Assembly: GCA_013416795.1 (NCBI GenBank)
Contig: RQSC01000031.1
Coordinates: 163,775 to 181,791, forward strand
DNA length: 18,017 nt
Direction: 5' to 3'
Source: Prasinococcaceae sp. CCMP 1430
Taxonomy: Eukaryota > Prasinodermophyta > Palmophyllophyceae > Prasinococcales > Prasinococcaceae
Positions 1 through 7,730 of this stretch are shown piece by piece. Under the pieces are notes generated by a model, which ran no database searches, was not told where the DNA came from, and saw only the letters and a program-made list of their open reading frames with translations. Both the position numbers and the translations under genes were made by a program. Each line of letters begins with the position of its first letter. Positions within the stretch are counted from its first letter, which is position 1.

Positions 1-118
1 CGCCGCGCGCGGCCGCCAGACGGCGCGTGGCCGGGCGGGGTGGCGCAGTGCCGCGGGGAGCGGGGAGGGCGGGGCACCACCAGAGTGCAACGGCAACGGC
101 GCGGCGAGCAGCGCGGAG

Positions 119-3100
119 ATGGAGTGGGGCGTGCGCTCGGTGAGCGTGCCCGTATCGAACGCGGCGCTCGCAGCAGGCGAGGGCGGCGGCGCCGCGGGCT
201 CGGGCGCGACCGGCGGCGGTGGCCACGCCGCCGCGCAGCCGCGCGTGTGCGCGGCGCATCCTGTGCAGCCGCTGTGCGCGGCAGCGCGCGGCGCGACCGT
301 GGCCGAGTTTGACGCAGCGACCGGCTGCAGGCTCTCTGCGGCGCCGCTGCAGGCACCTGTTGTGAAGCTCGCGTACTCGCCGACGCACCATCACGCGCTC
401 ATCTGCGTGCTCGCAGACTACACGCTGCACAGATACACGCCTCTCACAGGCGCCGTGTCGCCGCTGTACCGGCCTGACAAGCCTTCGAAGGACCCTCTGA
501 CCGAGTGTCACCTCGCACTGCCGCGATGCGTCCCGTGGGTGTACTTCTGCGCAGCGGGGCGCAGCAGCGTGTACGTCGTGCCGGCAAACGCAACAGGGGC
601 GCTCGCGACGCGCGTATCGAGGGCCAAGCCCGTGACAGCGATGGTGGCGCATCCTCGCGACCCGGTGCTCTTCGTCGCGTACTCGGATGGAACGCTCGCC
701 GCTTTCGACATGGACCTGCCGCCGACGCCACCAAGCGCGGGCAAAGGGCGCAGCAAACCCAAGGTCGAATCCAGGCCGCGTTGGACGGCAGGTGAGGAAG
801 GGGGGGGGAAACGCGGTCCCGCCGCGCGCGTCATCCATTCTTTGTGTTTCCATCCGCGCGCCGGCGGGCGGCTCTTGTACGCGGGGGACAGCATGGGCGC
901 CGTGACAGCGCTCGCCGTGGTCGGTGGGACGCCACCGCGCCTGCTTGAGCGCACCAAGTGCTCGCGCGTCGCCGTGCGCGCGCTTTCTTACGCCATCCCT
1001 GGCGGCAGCGACGGTGTGCTGCTTGTTCTGTCTGCCGCGGGAAGCGTGACGGGGTGGGAGGCGGCTGCGCAGGCGGGCGGGCTCTGCCGCGCTCCGCTAC
1101 CGGCGGTCGACGGCGGCCACATACTCGCGCTCGATGCCGACGGCCCACCTCGGCAGCTGTCCGCTCTCATGGAGTCGAGTGGGGGTGCGACGACTGCCAG
1201 GGCGAACATATCTGCCATTGCGGCTACCGGAGGGTGCGGCACAGTCATCGCCCTGGTGTCTAATCTCAAGCCGTTGCAGAAGCAGCTGCCTACAACTGCT
1301 ATCAGAACGCGCCGCGAGTTATTGATGATCAGACGAAGCGCAAAGGAGCTGTGCGCAGCTGGGGGGCTCGCTCGAGAGTCTGCGGAGGCACAGGCCGCTC
1401 GCACAGTGCTCGAGGGAGCGCTGCGCGCAGCAGGAGTCCGGGCGCCCACCGCAGCCACGCTTGGGCGTACCCCAACGATCGAGGACCTCGTGGACGCAGC
1501 CCTGTACGCAGGCAGCTGCAGAGAGGGGGCGAGTGGCGCCCGGACGGACCAAACAGCGTTTGTTGAGCCACGCGTGGCCATACTGAGCCTCGGAGTGTCT
1601 TCGAGCGGCATGCAGCCTTTCACCGCGGGCATTTTTACTCGGTCCACTACGCCAGTGTGGTATCTCATCGGAGGGTCAGCGGCGCAGCAGGCGCGCTCAC
1701 CGCTCGACCACAGCGTGCCTGCCTTTGCTTTTCCGAATGCGTACTACTTCCTCGAGGCAGGGAGGCGCCTGGGCAAGTACAGTCTCGTGGATCACCTCGT
1801 TGGAATCAAATTTACTCTGCCGCAGGACTCAAACGGTGCAAAGCGCGGCGCACCGGCGCCAAAGGCGGTGGCGATCGAAGAGAGCCCCGCAGGCGATGCT
1901 TGGCTAGTCAAATACAGACGACCAGCTGGTGGCGCAGGCGCGGGCGCGCAGGGCACTTCGATGGCTGTGACCGCACTCGTTCGGAACACGACACCACCGA
2001 ACAGGATAGCACTGCGTGACTGCGTTGATGCTGCCTATCTGCAGGAGGGCCGCCTCGCGCTGCTCGTGGAGACAGCCGACGCCGGTGGCATGGAGTTGCA
2101 TTGCTTTGCCCCGGAAGACTCGCGGGAGAACGCCACATTCCTGTCGGCTGTGCCGATGTCTGCTGTCATGCTTCGCGCGCCTGCAACGCACGTCTTTCGG
2201 GGGCACCGGGCGAGTTCGCTGCTGCTAGCCGGGGCAGGGGAGCTGCGGCTGGTTCTTGCACCGCCGACTGATGCGGTAGACGAACCCGGCGAAGGCGAGC
2301 AGGCTAGGCTCGCCCTCCTTCCAGCTGAGCGCGTCATTGACGTCACATGGCAGCACATGGCACTCAGTGCCCGCCAGCACGACGCCTCATCGACGCCGAC
2401 CGTCGGCGCCGTGCTCACGACACGCCGACTGCTCATCGTCGCCGCCGACGATCTGCAGGTGTTGGCGCACGCCACCACACCCGCTTGCGCTGACAGCCCC
2501 GTCGGGTCGCCGTTTCCGTTCCATTCGTGCCTTTGGGCCGGGCCATGCTTGCTGTACTCAGCGGCAGGCGGTGAGGTAGGGGCGCTGCTCTGGGACAGCT
2601 CGGTGCGCAAAGTGGCAAGCGTAGACGTAGGCGCGGGCGGAGCCGGAGCTGTGGCGCTGCTCGCGTGTCTGCAGGATCGCCTCATCATTGGCGGCATCAA
2701 CCCGGTTTCGGGGCGCGCGGAGATCTCCAGACGCACGGTGGCGCTTATGGAGCCGCTCACCCTCGCGCTGGTGACGTACGCCCGCTCAGAGGACCCCAAG
2801 ACGGGTGCTCGGCGCATGACTGATCCCGAGCTGCGCTCCTTGCTCGTTTCGCTTGTGGGGAGCCTCGACGGGTCGATAGCGCCGCGGCCCGCGCTGCGGT
2901 CGCTCTGCTCGATGGATTTGCCGGACCTTGCGGCGGCGATGGTGACAAGTGCCCACGGGGCAATGGCGGGGGATAGGTTCGAAGTGTACCTCGCATCCCA
3001 TAGTTTCTACGAGGCGCGCTCGATGCTGCGCGACGAGTACGAGCACTCATCGACCTACCCGCTAGTGCCCTACGGATCACAACTTGCGGTTCGCTTCGCG

Positions 3101-4918
3101 CGGCTGGCGCGAGTCATGATTGCTGCCGGACAGGCAGGCGCCGCTGCCGAGATGCTCTCAATGGCGGGCGATGCACTTGGCACAGCAGCGCTTGCTGCTC
3201 TCAAGCGGGACACCGGCGCCGCCCAGTCAGCTGAGGAGCTCTGCAAGGACGCCCCCAGGCCTGTTGACGTGGACCTATCGGAAGATGCTGAGCTGGACGA
3301 GGAAGAGCACAACGTGGAGGAGGACAATCGCGGGCGCGTACTGCTCTCACGCGCAGCGCCGTCGTCCGGCACGGCCGAGCTCGCGCGAGCGCTCGTCGCA
3401 GCGGCGAGAGACCAGCTTGGCTCGCACAATCAAGAAAACGCGGCCGGTGCGCCGGCCGAGGGCTTCGGTGCGTTTGGAGCGTCCGGAGCGGAGGACGCGT
3501 CATCCCCCGTCGCCATGTGCAGCGACTTTGCCCTCGTGCGTCCGGGTGACGACGAGTCCGACTTTGCCATCGAGCAGGGTCTCAGCGCGACGATCAAGTG
3601 TGTTTCCGAGGATGCGGAGAGTGGATATGAACTCGTGAGCAAGATGACAAACGGCCGCCTTGACCAGTACGTGGCCGACAAGGCCAACGTCGACGGCTCT
3701 GGTGCCGCTGGTACGGCCGCCGCTCAGACCGCACAGGCGATTGGGAGCACTGCCGCCGCCTCGATCGAAGGCTCGTCAGGTGGTGATCAGCTCCGCGAGG
3801 CGCAACGGAAGTCTGCACCCCATGCCGAGGGCCCTAGTGGTGACTCGGACGGCGAGGGCGACTCGACGGCACGGGGCGCCGCCAATGTCAGCGCGCTGAA
3901 ACGCGCATTGTCCGGCGCCCCGAACGCAGGCGACGATGACGACGGTGATGGTAGCAGCGCTGCAAAGTTCACCATCCGCATTCGCGACGCAGACGACGTG
4001 GTGACGCCCACGGTCGACAGAGATGCGCTGAAGGCGCTCACCACGATGGATTTGACCGACACATCAGGTATCGCGAGAAAGAAAGGCTTTCGCTTCCGCA
4101 GCCGCGGAGATTACAGCAGCAGTGACGACAGCAGCGACGACGATGACGTCGACTCCAACTACGATTCCGACTCGGATGGCGGGGGCAGCCTCGGCGGCGG
4201 CGGCGGTGCCCAACACCAGGTTGACTCAGAGACGCCTATCGCGCGACTGCGTGCCACTAGCGCCGCATCAATGCCAGTTTCGGTGCCGCCGACCGCTGGC
4301 GCAGCGGCTCTCATTGAGCAAGCGGCCAACATGCGCAAGCAGGCCACCGCTTTGATGGAGGCCAACAACCTCGGCGAGGCTCGCCAGTGGCTCTCCACCG
4401 CGCTGGGTGACCTCGCGCAGGAGGACCTCTCGGGTCACTCCCAAGCAAGGAAGGAGGCGAGCTTGTGCGTGCGCTACACTGTTGCATGCGGTCTGCTCGC
4501 AGCAATCGACCGCACGGCGTCGGCGCAGGAGAAGGCGCGCCTCTCTCGCCAGATGGCTAGCCTGCCGCTGCTGCCCCGCCACAGGCTGCTGGCCCTGCGC
4601 GCAAGCGCTCAGCGAGACGCCGCGCTCGGCAACTGGGGCCTTGCCAAGCGTGCCATCGGGCGCATGCCAGCCGGCGTGCCGGGAGTGGCCAAGATGCGGG
4701 CGGTCGCCGCGCGCCACAACGACGAAAACGCAGACCCTCGCGCGGAGGCGACCAACCCAAGCCTCTTCTGCTGCGCTACCTTCGAGCCGCTCGAGCGCGC
4801 GTTCACCGCGTGCACACGCTGCGGCGCGCGCTTCAATCCATGCGGGGGCAACGAAAGCGGAGATCCCTGTGCGCTATGCCTCGCCGGCGTGCTGCGCAGC
4901 GCTGGCGCACGGCGCTGA
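119..4918 (+). CDS. TTRAY1: TSET/TPLATE adaptor complex subunit TTRAY1 (TWD40-1-like), intronless
   Basis: 1599-residue open frame starting at an ATG in good context (gagATGg). It resembles the plant TPLATE-complex subunit TWD40-1, called TTRAY1 in the TSET complex, an ancient adaptor for clathrin-linked endocytosis at the plasma membrane. Seen: N-terminus MEWGVRSV, WD-type propeller segments over about residues 40-900 (for example AEFDAATGCRL, VKLAYSP, HPRDPVLFVAYSDGTL), a helical solenoid to about 1020, long acidic low-complexity linkers (about 1055-1070 and 1331-1356), a conserved-looking FTIRIRDADDVVTPTVDR segment near 1284, and a C-terminal helical part with RLSRQMASLPLLPRHRL. It ends in two CxxC pairs (C1565/C1568 and C1584/C1587), a zinc-ribbon-like tail also present in the plant protein. 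Length is close to the Arabidopsis protein (about 1600). The order of features and the ending argue against alpha-COP. Family call is from remembered similarity. Confidence 0.85.
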   Translation: MEWGVRSVSVPVSNAALAAGEGGGAAGSGATGGGGHAAAQPRVCAAHPVQPLCAAARGATVAEFDAATGCRLSAAPLQAPVVKLAYSPTHHHALICVLADYTLHRYTPLTGAVSPLYRPDKPSKDPLTECHLALPRCVPWVYFCAAGRSSVYVVPANATGALATRVSRAKPVTAMVAHPRDPVLFVAYSDGTLAAFDMDLPPTPPSAGKGRSKPKVESRPRWTAGEEGGGKRGPAARVIHSLCFHPRAGGRLLYAGDSMGAVTALAVVGGTPPRLLERTKCSRVAVRALSYAIPGGSDGVLLVLSAAGSVTGWEAAAQAGGLCRAPLPAVDGGHILALDADGPPRQLSALMESSGGATTARANISAIAATGGCGTVIALVSNLKPLQKQLPTTAIRTRRELLMIRRSAKELCAAGGLARESAEAQAARTVLEGALRAAGVRAPTAATLGRTPTIEDLVDAALYAGSCREGASGARTDQTAFVEPRVAILSLGVSSSGMQPFTAGIFTRSTTPVWYLIGGSAAQQARSPLDHSVPAFAFPNAYYFLEAGRRLGKYSLVDHLVGIKFTLPQDSNGAKRGAPAPKAVAIEESPAGDAWLVKYRRPAGGAGAGAQGTSMAVTALVRNTTPPNRIALRDCVDAAYLQEGRLALLVETADAGGMELHCFAPEDSRENATFLSAVPMSAVMLRAPATHVFRGHRASSLLLAGAGELRLVLAPPTDAVDEPGEGEQARLALLPAERVIDVTWQHMALSARQHDASSTPTVGAVLTTRRLLIVAADDLQVLAHATTPACADSPVGSPFPFHSCLWAGPCLLYSAAGGEVGALLWDSSVRKVASVDVGAGGAGAVALLACLQDRLIIGGINPVSGRAEISRRTVALMEPLTLALVTYARSEDPKTGARRMTDPELRSLLVSLVGSLDGSIAPRPALRSLCSMDLPDLAAAMVTSAHGAMAGDRFEVYLASHSFYEARSMLRDEYEHSSTYPLVPYGSQLAVRFARLARVMIAAGQAGAAAEMLSMAGDALGTAALAALKRDTGAAQSAEELCKDAPRPVDVDLSEDAELDEEEHNVEEDNRGRVLLSRAAPSSGTAELARALVAAARDQLGSHNQENAAGAPAEGFGAFGASGAEDASSPVAMCSDFALVRPGDDESDFAIEQGLSATIKCVSEDAESGYELVSKMTNGRLDQYVADKANVDGSGAAGTAAAQTAQAIGSTAAASIEGSSGGDQLREAQRKSAPHAEGPSGDSDGEGDSTARGAANVSALKRALSGAPNAGDDDDGDGSSAAKFTIRIRDADDVVTPTVDRDALKALTTMDLTDTSGIARKKGFRFRSRGDYSSSDDSSDDDDVDSNYDSDSDGGGSLGGGGGAQHQVDSETPIARLRATSAASMPVSVPPTAGAAALIEQAANMRKQATALMEANNLGEARQWLSTALGDLAQEDLSGHSQARKEASLCVRYTVACGLLAAIDRTASAQEKARLSRQMASLPLLPRHRLLALRASAQRDAALGNWGLAKRAIGRMPAGVPGVAKMRAVAARHNDENADPRAEATNPSLFCCATFEPLERAFTACTRCGARFNPCGGNESGDPCALCLAGVLRSAGARR

Positions 4919-5085
4919 GGCGCCGGCGGCGGCGGCCAAGGCCCTTCGTGCGCGCCCGATTGTACACCACGCGCCTCAGGCAGCGAGCCCGACCTCGCGC
5001 CGTTGTACAGGAATCTATGACACATTACATGCCAAGGCATGGCGCACGCTCGACGTGCGCGCAGCATCGCGCTCGGTGGCACCCA
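4919..5085. terminator. Tail-to-tail 3' region between TTRAY1 and the 5086 gene
   Basis: The 167-nt gap between two converging stop codons must hold both 3' ends. It carries the palindrome TGTACA twice, at 4961-4966 and 5004-5009, each readable on either strand, with slightly more AT-rich sequence around 5010-5030. These are candidate polyadenylation elements by position only; no AATAAA is seen. Confidence 0.3.
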
Positions 5086-5530
5086 TCACTCAAAGCGCAC
5101 GTGGGTGCGCCCGCTGCAGGGATCGATGGTGACGCGCTGCATGGAAGAGCAGAGGTCCGCCTCGGCATTGACGTTGGCGTCAGCCTCCTCAATGTCCTCG
5201 CGCGTGTCGTGCGCCTCATCGGCGGCGGCGTCATCAAACGCGGGCACCTCAAAGTCGACGGCGCACTTGACCGCGGGCTTGCTCGTATACTTGAGCGGCG
5301 ATGCTGTGGCGTTGATGGGCTTGAGCACGTTGGCATCGGGCGAGAACAGGATGCTGCTGATGGAGTCGTCCAGCCTCTTCAGGCTCGCGCCGCGCCGCGC
5401 GTGGCGGCCCGGCGTGAGCGCGGCAGCGGCGCGCGCGTGCTCCGACCACGGCCGCGGCGACGTCGTCGTCGTCGCCCCCCGTCGCGTTCCCCGCCGCGCG
5501 CTCCGCGCGCCTCCGCGCCCTCTCCGCCAT
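5086..5530 (-). CDS. Uncharacterised small protein with acidic C-terminus (5' end unresolved)
   Basis: I do not recognise this gene. The minus frame ending at 5086 is open far upstream and its last 100 or so residues read like real protein: SLKRLDDSISSILFSP, then LKPINATASPLKYTSKPAV, an acidic stretch (DDAAADEAHDTREDIEEADA) and an ending THVRFE. Two Ser-Pro sites (FSPD, ASPLK) are visible; no membrane segment or enzyme motif is. The frame contains no ATG: its upstream part is Arg/Ala-rich low complexity. A good-context ATG lies at 5530 (gagATGg) but in another frame (MAERARRRAERAAG, then an acidic GDDDD), so either a short intron, an upstream exon or a frameshift joins the two. I found no GT-AG pair that repairs the frame. 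It converges on TTRAY1. Confidence 0.5.
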
Positions 5531-5923
5531 CTCCCGCCGCGCAAGGAGGGTGGGGGGATGAAGGGGAGGAAGGAGGCCACCCGCCACTGGTGCCGTGTGG
5601 CGCCCCCCCGCGCGCGCGCCGCGCGCGCGGCCGTTTGCGCGCCGCTAACAACGCCCCACCCAACCGACGCTTTCCGGCCTCCTCTCCGGGCCTAAATGGA
5701 GATTGCGCCGTTCGGTACTGTATCTCGGTCGGTCGGTCGTCTGACTGACTCTGACTGATGCCGGTTGGCCGCGCGCACCCCCTCTCCCGAATCCCTTCCG
5801 CGCGCGCCGCGCCCGCTCCCGCGCGCGCTCCCGCGCGCCCCCACTGGCCTCGCGACCCAGAAAGCCGAGGGACGCCGCGCGCGCGCGCCGCCGCGACGAA
5901 CGAAAACAACCAGGGGACAAAAT
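5531..5923. other. GC-rich spacer between head-to-head genes
   Basis: Mostly low-complexity GC-rich sequence: CG-alternating runs near 5610-5630 and 5810-5840, three TCGG repeats at about 5727-5738 followed by CTGACT-type repeats to 5757. No convincing coding signal on either strand. It probably holds the promoter of the minus gene at 5086-5530. Confidence 0.4.
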
Positions 5924-6136
5924 CCAGAATGGTCACCCTTCCCCAAATGGTCACCCGTCGGTCGGGGAACCATTTTTTGGTATTGCTCGAGCGGGGGAGA
6001 AAACCATTCTGGGAAGGTGGAGGGTGACCATTCTGATGACTCCTGTGAGGGTTCCCATTCTGGGAAAATGAATCCAGATCAGTCATCCTTTTTGCACCAA
6101 AATCCCAGAAATGGTGTCCCGAAAGTCCCAGAATGG
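5924..6136. repeat. Cluster of CCAGAATGG / CCATTCTGG motifs in both orientations
   Basis: About 210 nt, clearly less GC-rich than its surroundings, with at least six close copies of one short motif. CCAGAATGG-type copies lie at 5924-5932, 6104-6114 (CCCAGAAATGG) and 6126-6136. CCATTCTGG-type copies lie at 6004-6015, 6028-6036 and 6055-6063. Looser variants are at 5941-5956 and 5969-5980. Two exact long inverted pairs exist: CAGAATGGTCACCCT (5925-5939) with its complement at 6021-6035, and CCATTCTGGGA (6004-6014) with its complement at 6126-6136. TTCCCA-TTC-TGGGAA at 6052-6066 is itself a near-palindrome. Spacing is irregular. It may be a small mobile-element remnant or a regulatory array upstream of MEMO1. 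Confidence 0.7.
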
Positions 6137-6511
6137 CCCCCCGCTCGATGAATCCCCAACCAACCAAGCAAAAAATGTTTACTGTACTACCCGACGGGTG
6201 GACCTTCTGGGGATCAAATACCGGGGGGGAAAAAGGTGGCCTCGTCGCACGCGCGCGCGCACGCGCTCAGCGACGTGGGTGAGTGGCGGGCGGTGCTGGC
6301 TGGCCCGGGGCTCCGCTGGCAGGGGCGCCACCCAACCCGAACCACCCCCGGACGCGCGCCTCCGCGCGTAGGCGCCGCTCGGACTCGGGCGCCGCGGTGC
6401 CCAATGCGATTTGTCGTATGCTGTGGACCCTGATGGGGGCATTGGTGGGAAGAAAACCGAAATGCGGGCGGCGAGCGCGCGCGCGCGCGCGCTGCCGGCA
6501 ACCGCCGACAG
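6137..6511. other. 5' region of MEMO1, possible first exon and intron
   Basis: Contains CG-repeat tracts (about 6246-6265 and 6476-6492) and a consensus-like donor GTGAGT at 6279-6284 that has no assigned partner. ATG codons occur at 6175, 6404, 6418 and 6462. One workable model is a 27-nt first exon at 6418-6444 spliced by a GT-AG intron 6445-6511 (67 nt, phase 0) to the MEMO1 frame at 6512. This is a model only. Confidence 0.3.
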
Positions 6512-7583
6512 CGCCCGCCCGCGCGGCGGCGCGCGGCGGCGCACGCGGGCTCGTGGTATGACGCGCGCGCGGGCGTGCTGGGTCACGAGCTGGGCGCCTG
6601 GCTTGGGGCCGCCAAGGACGCCGCAAGCGACTCAGACCCCCCCGCAGGCGCGCCCGTGCGTGCCATCATTGCCCCGCACGCGGGCTACCGCTTCAGCGGG
6701 GAGACCGCCGCGCACGCGTACGCGGCGCTCTCCGCCGCGCGCTCGCGCGTGCGGCGCGTGTTCGTGCTAGGCCCGTCGCACCACTGGTTCACGCGCCGAT
6801 GCGCTCTCTCGCAGATGACGTCGTATGAGACGCCGCTCGGCGACCTCGCCATCGACGCGGACACGTACGCCGCCCTGCGCGAGACGGGCAAGTTCGATAC
6901 CATGAGCAAGCAAGTCGATGAGGACGAGCACTCGATCGAAATGCACCTGCCGTACATCGTGAAGTGTGTCGAGCCGGGCACGAGGTACGTGCGCGCGCGG
7001 TCTGCTAAGCGTGCCTATCGGCGTGCGTGCGTGTTCGGTCCCTTCTGCTGCGCGTGGTGCGCCGCGATAGCATGTTCTTGGCGCGCCTGACACGCGCCGG
7101 CCCGCGCACGCGCTCGTGATTGCCCACTCGCGTGCTCTCAGTGTGGTCCCTATTCTTGTGGGCGCGCTCACGCCGTCGTCGGAGGCCGAGTACGGGGCGC
7201 TGCTCGCTCCGTACCTGGCAGACGATGCGAACTTCTTCGTCGTGAGCTCAGACTTCTGCCATTGGGGGCGCCGTTTCAACTACACATTCCACGATCCCTG
7301 CCACGGAGCCATCCACAGGTCCATAGAGGCACTCGACAGGCAGGGCATGGACGAGATTGAGAGCGGCGACCCCAGGGGATTCACACGATATCTGACAAGG
7401 TTCGAGAACACCATTTGCGGGCGGCATCCGATTGGCGTGATGATGAACATGGTCGAGGTGGGGCGAAAGCGCGGCGGCGCGGCGCTGTCGACACGATTCG
7501 TGAAGTACGCGCAGAGCTCGCAGTGCATGTCCACGGCCGATAGCTCCGTCAGCTATGCGTCGGCGGTCGTGTACGAGACCTGA
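6512..7583 (+). CDS. MEMO1: MEMO1 family protein (spliced; first exon uncertain)
   Basis: Strong match to MEMO1, a conserved non-haem metal-binding protein linked in animals to cell motility and iron/redox control. The conserved N-terminal block reads RAAAHAGSWY, then APHAGY, LGPSHHW, DEDEHSIEMHLPY, and after the intron VVPILVGAL, VVSSDFCHWG, NTICGRHPIGV, YAQSSQC and DSSVSYA. The metal-ligand positions of human MEMO1 (His49, His81, Cys244) correspond to codons 6677-6679, 6779-6781 and 7416-7418 and are all intact. An intron at 6985-7141 (CGAG|GTACGT ... CTCTCAG|TG, phase 2) joins KCVEPGT to SVVPILVG. The frame has no ATG between the stop at 6431-6433 and HAGSWY, so the true start must come from an upstream exon; position 6512 follows the last AG before the conserved block. 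With the 6418 model the protein would be 313 residues, near the family's roughly 300. Confidence 0.88.
6985..7141 (+). other. MEMO1 intron (157 nt, GT-AG, phase 2)
   Basis: Donor GAG|GTACGT and acceptor GCTCTCAG|TG. The downstream frame differs from the upstream one, and only this pair joins them at the place where the family sequence continues. Conservation stops at the donor and resumes at the acceptor. Confidence 0.85.
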
Positions 7584-7730
7584 ACTCCTTCTCACGAAGA
7601 TGCGGTCGCGTCTGCCAGCAACCGCATGGCGCGCACGCGCCGGGGCGCGAGCGTGCACTGCACAAGGAGCACATGACGCACACGCGTTTGTATGAATAGT
7701 ATACACATTATGAACAGTACAAAGCCGCTG
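7584..7730. terminator. Tail-to-tail 3' region between MEMO1 and CDC7
   Basis: 147 nt between converging stops. The AT-richest part, 7684-7722, holds TTTGTATG on the plus strand and TTTGTAC on the minus strand (minus 7723-7717), 8 nt past the CDC7 stop. These are candidate 3'-end signals by position only. Confidence 0.3.

Noticed and set aside
2035-2817. Large antisense open frames inside TTRAY1
   Set aside because: Composition is that of the reverse complement of GC-rich codons, with no recognisable domain.
5924-6136. CRISPR-like array
   Set aside because: Repeat units are only 9-15 nt, occur in both orientations and are irregularly spaced, and the host is a eukaryote.
5379-6167. Minus-strand open frame of 262 codons with repeated SQNG-like peptides
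   Set aside because: The repeated peptides are just the translation of the CCATTCTGG motif cluster, and the rest is Arg/Ala-rich low complexity overlapping the better-supported minus frame.
6462-6541. MEMO1 start MRAAS at 6462 joined directly to HAGSWY
   Set aside because: The result looks like the family N-terminus, but the removed piece would have no GT-AG ends, and the sequence RAAAHAGSWY already matches the family without it.
7116-7583. Separate short gene starting at GTG 7116
   Set aside because: It is the last exon of MEMO1; the conserved sequence continues exactly from the upstream exon once the 6985-7141 intron is removed.
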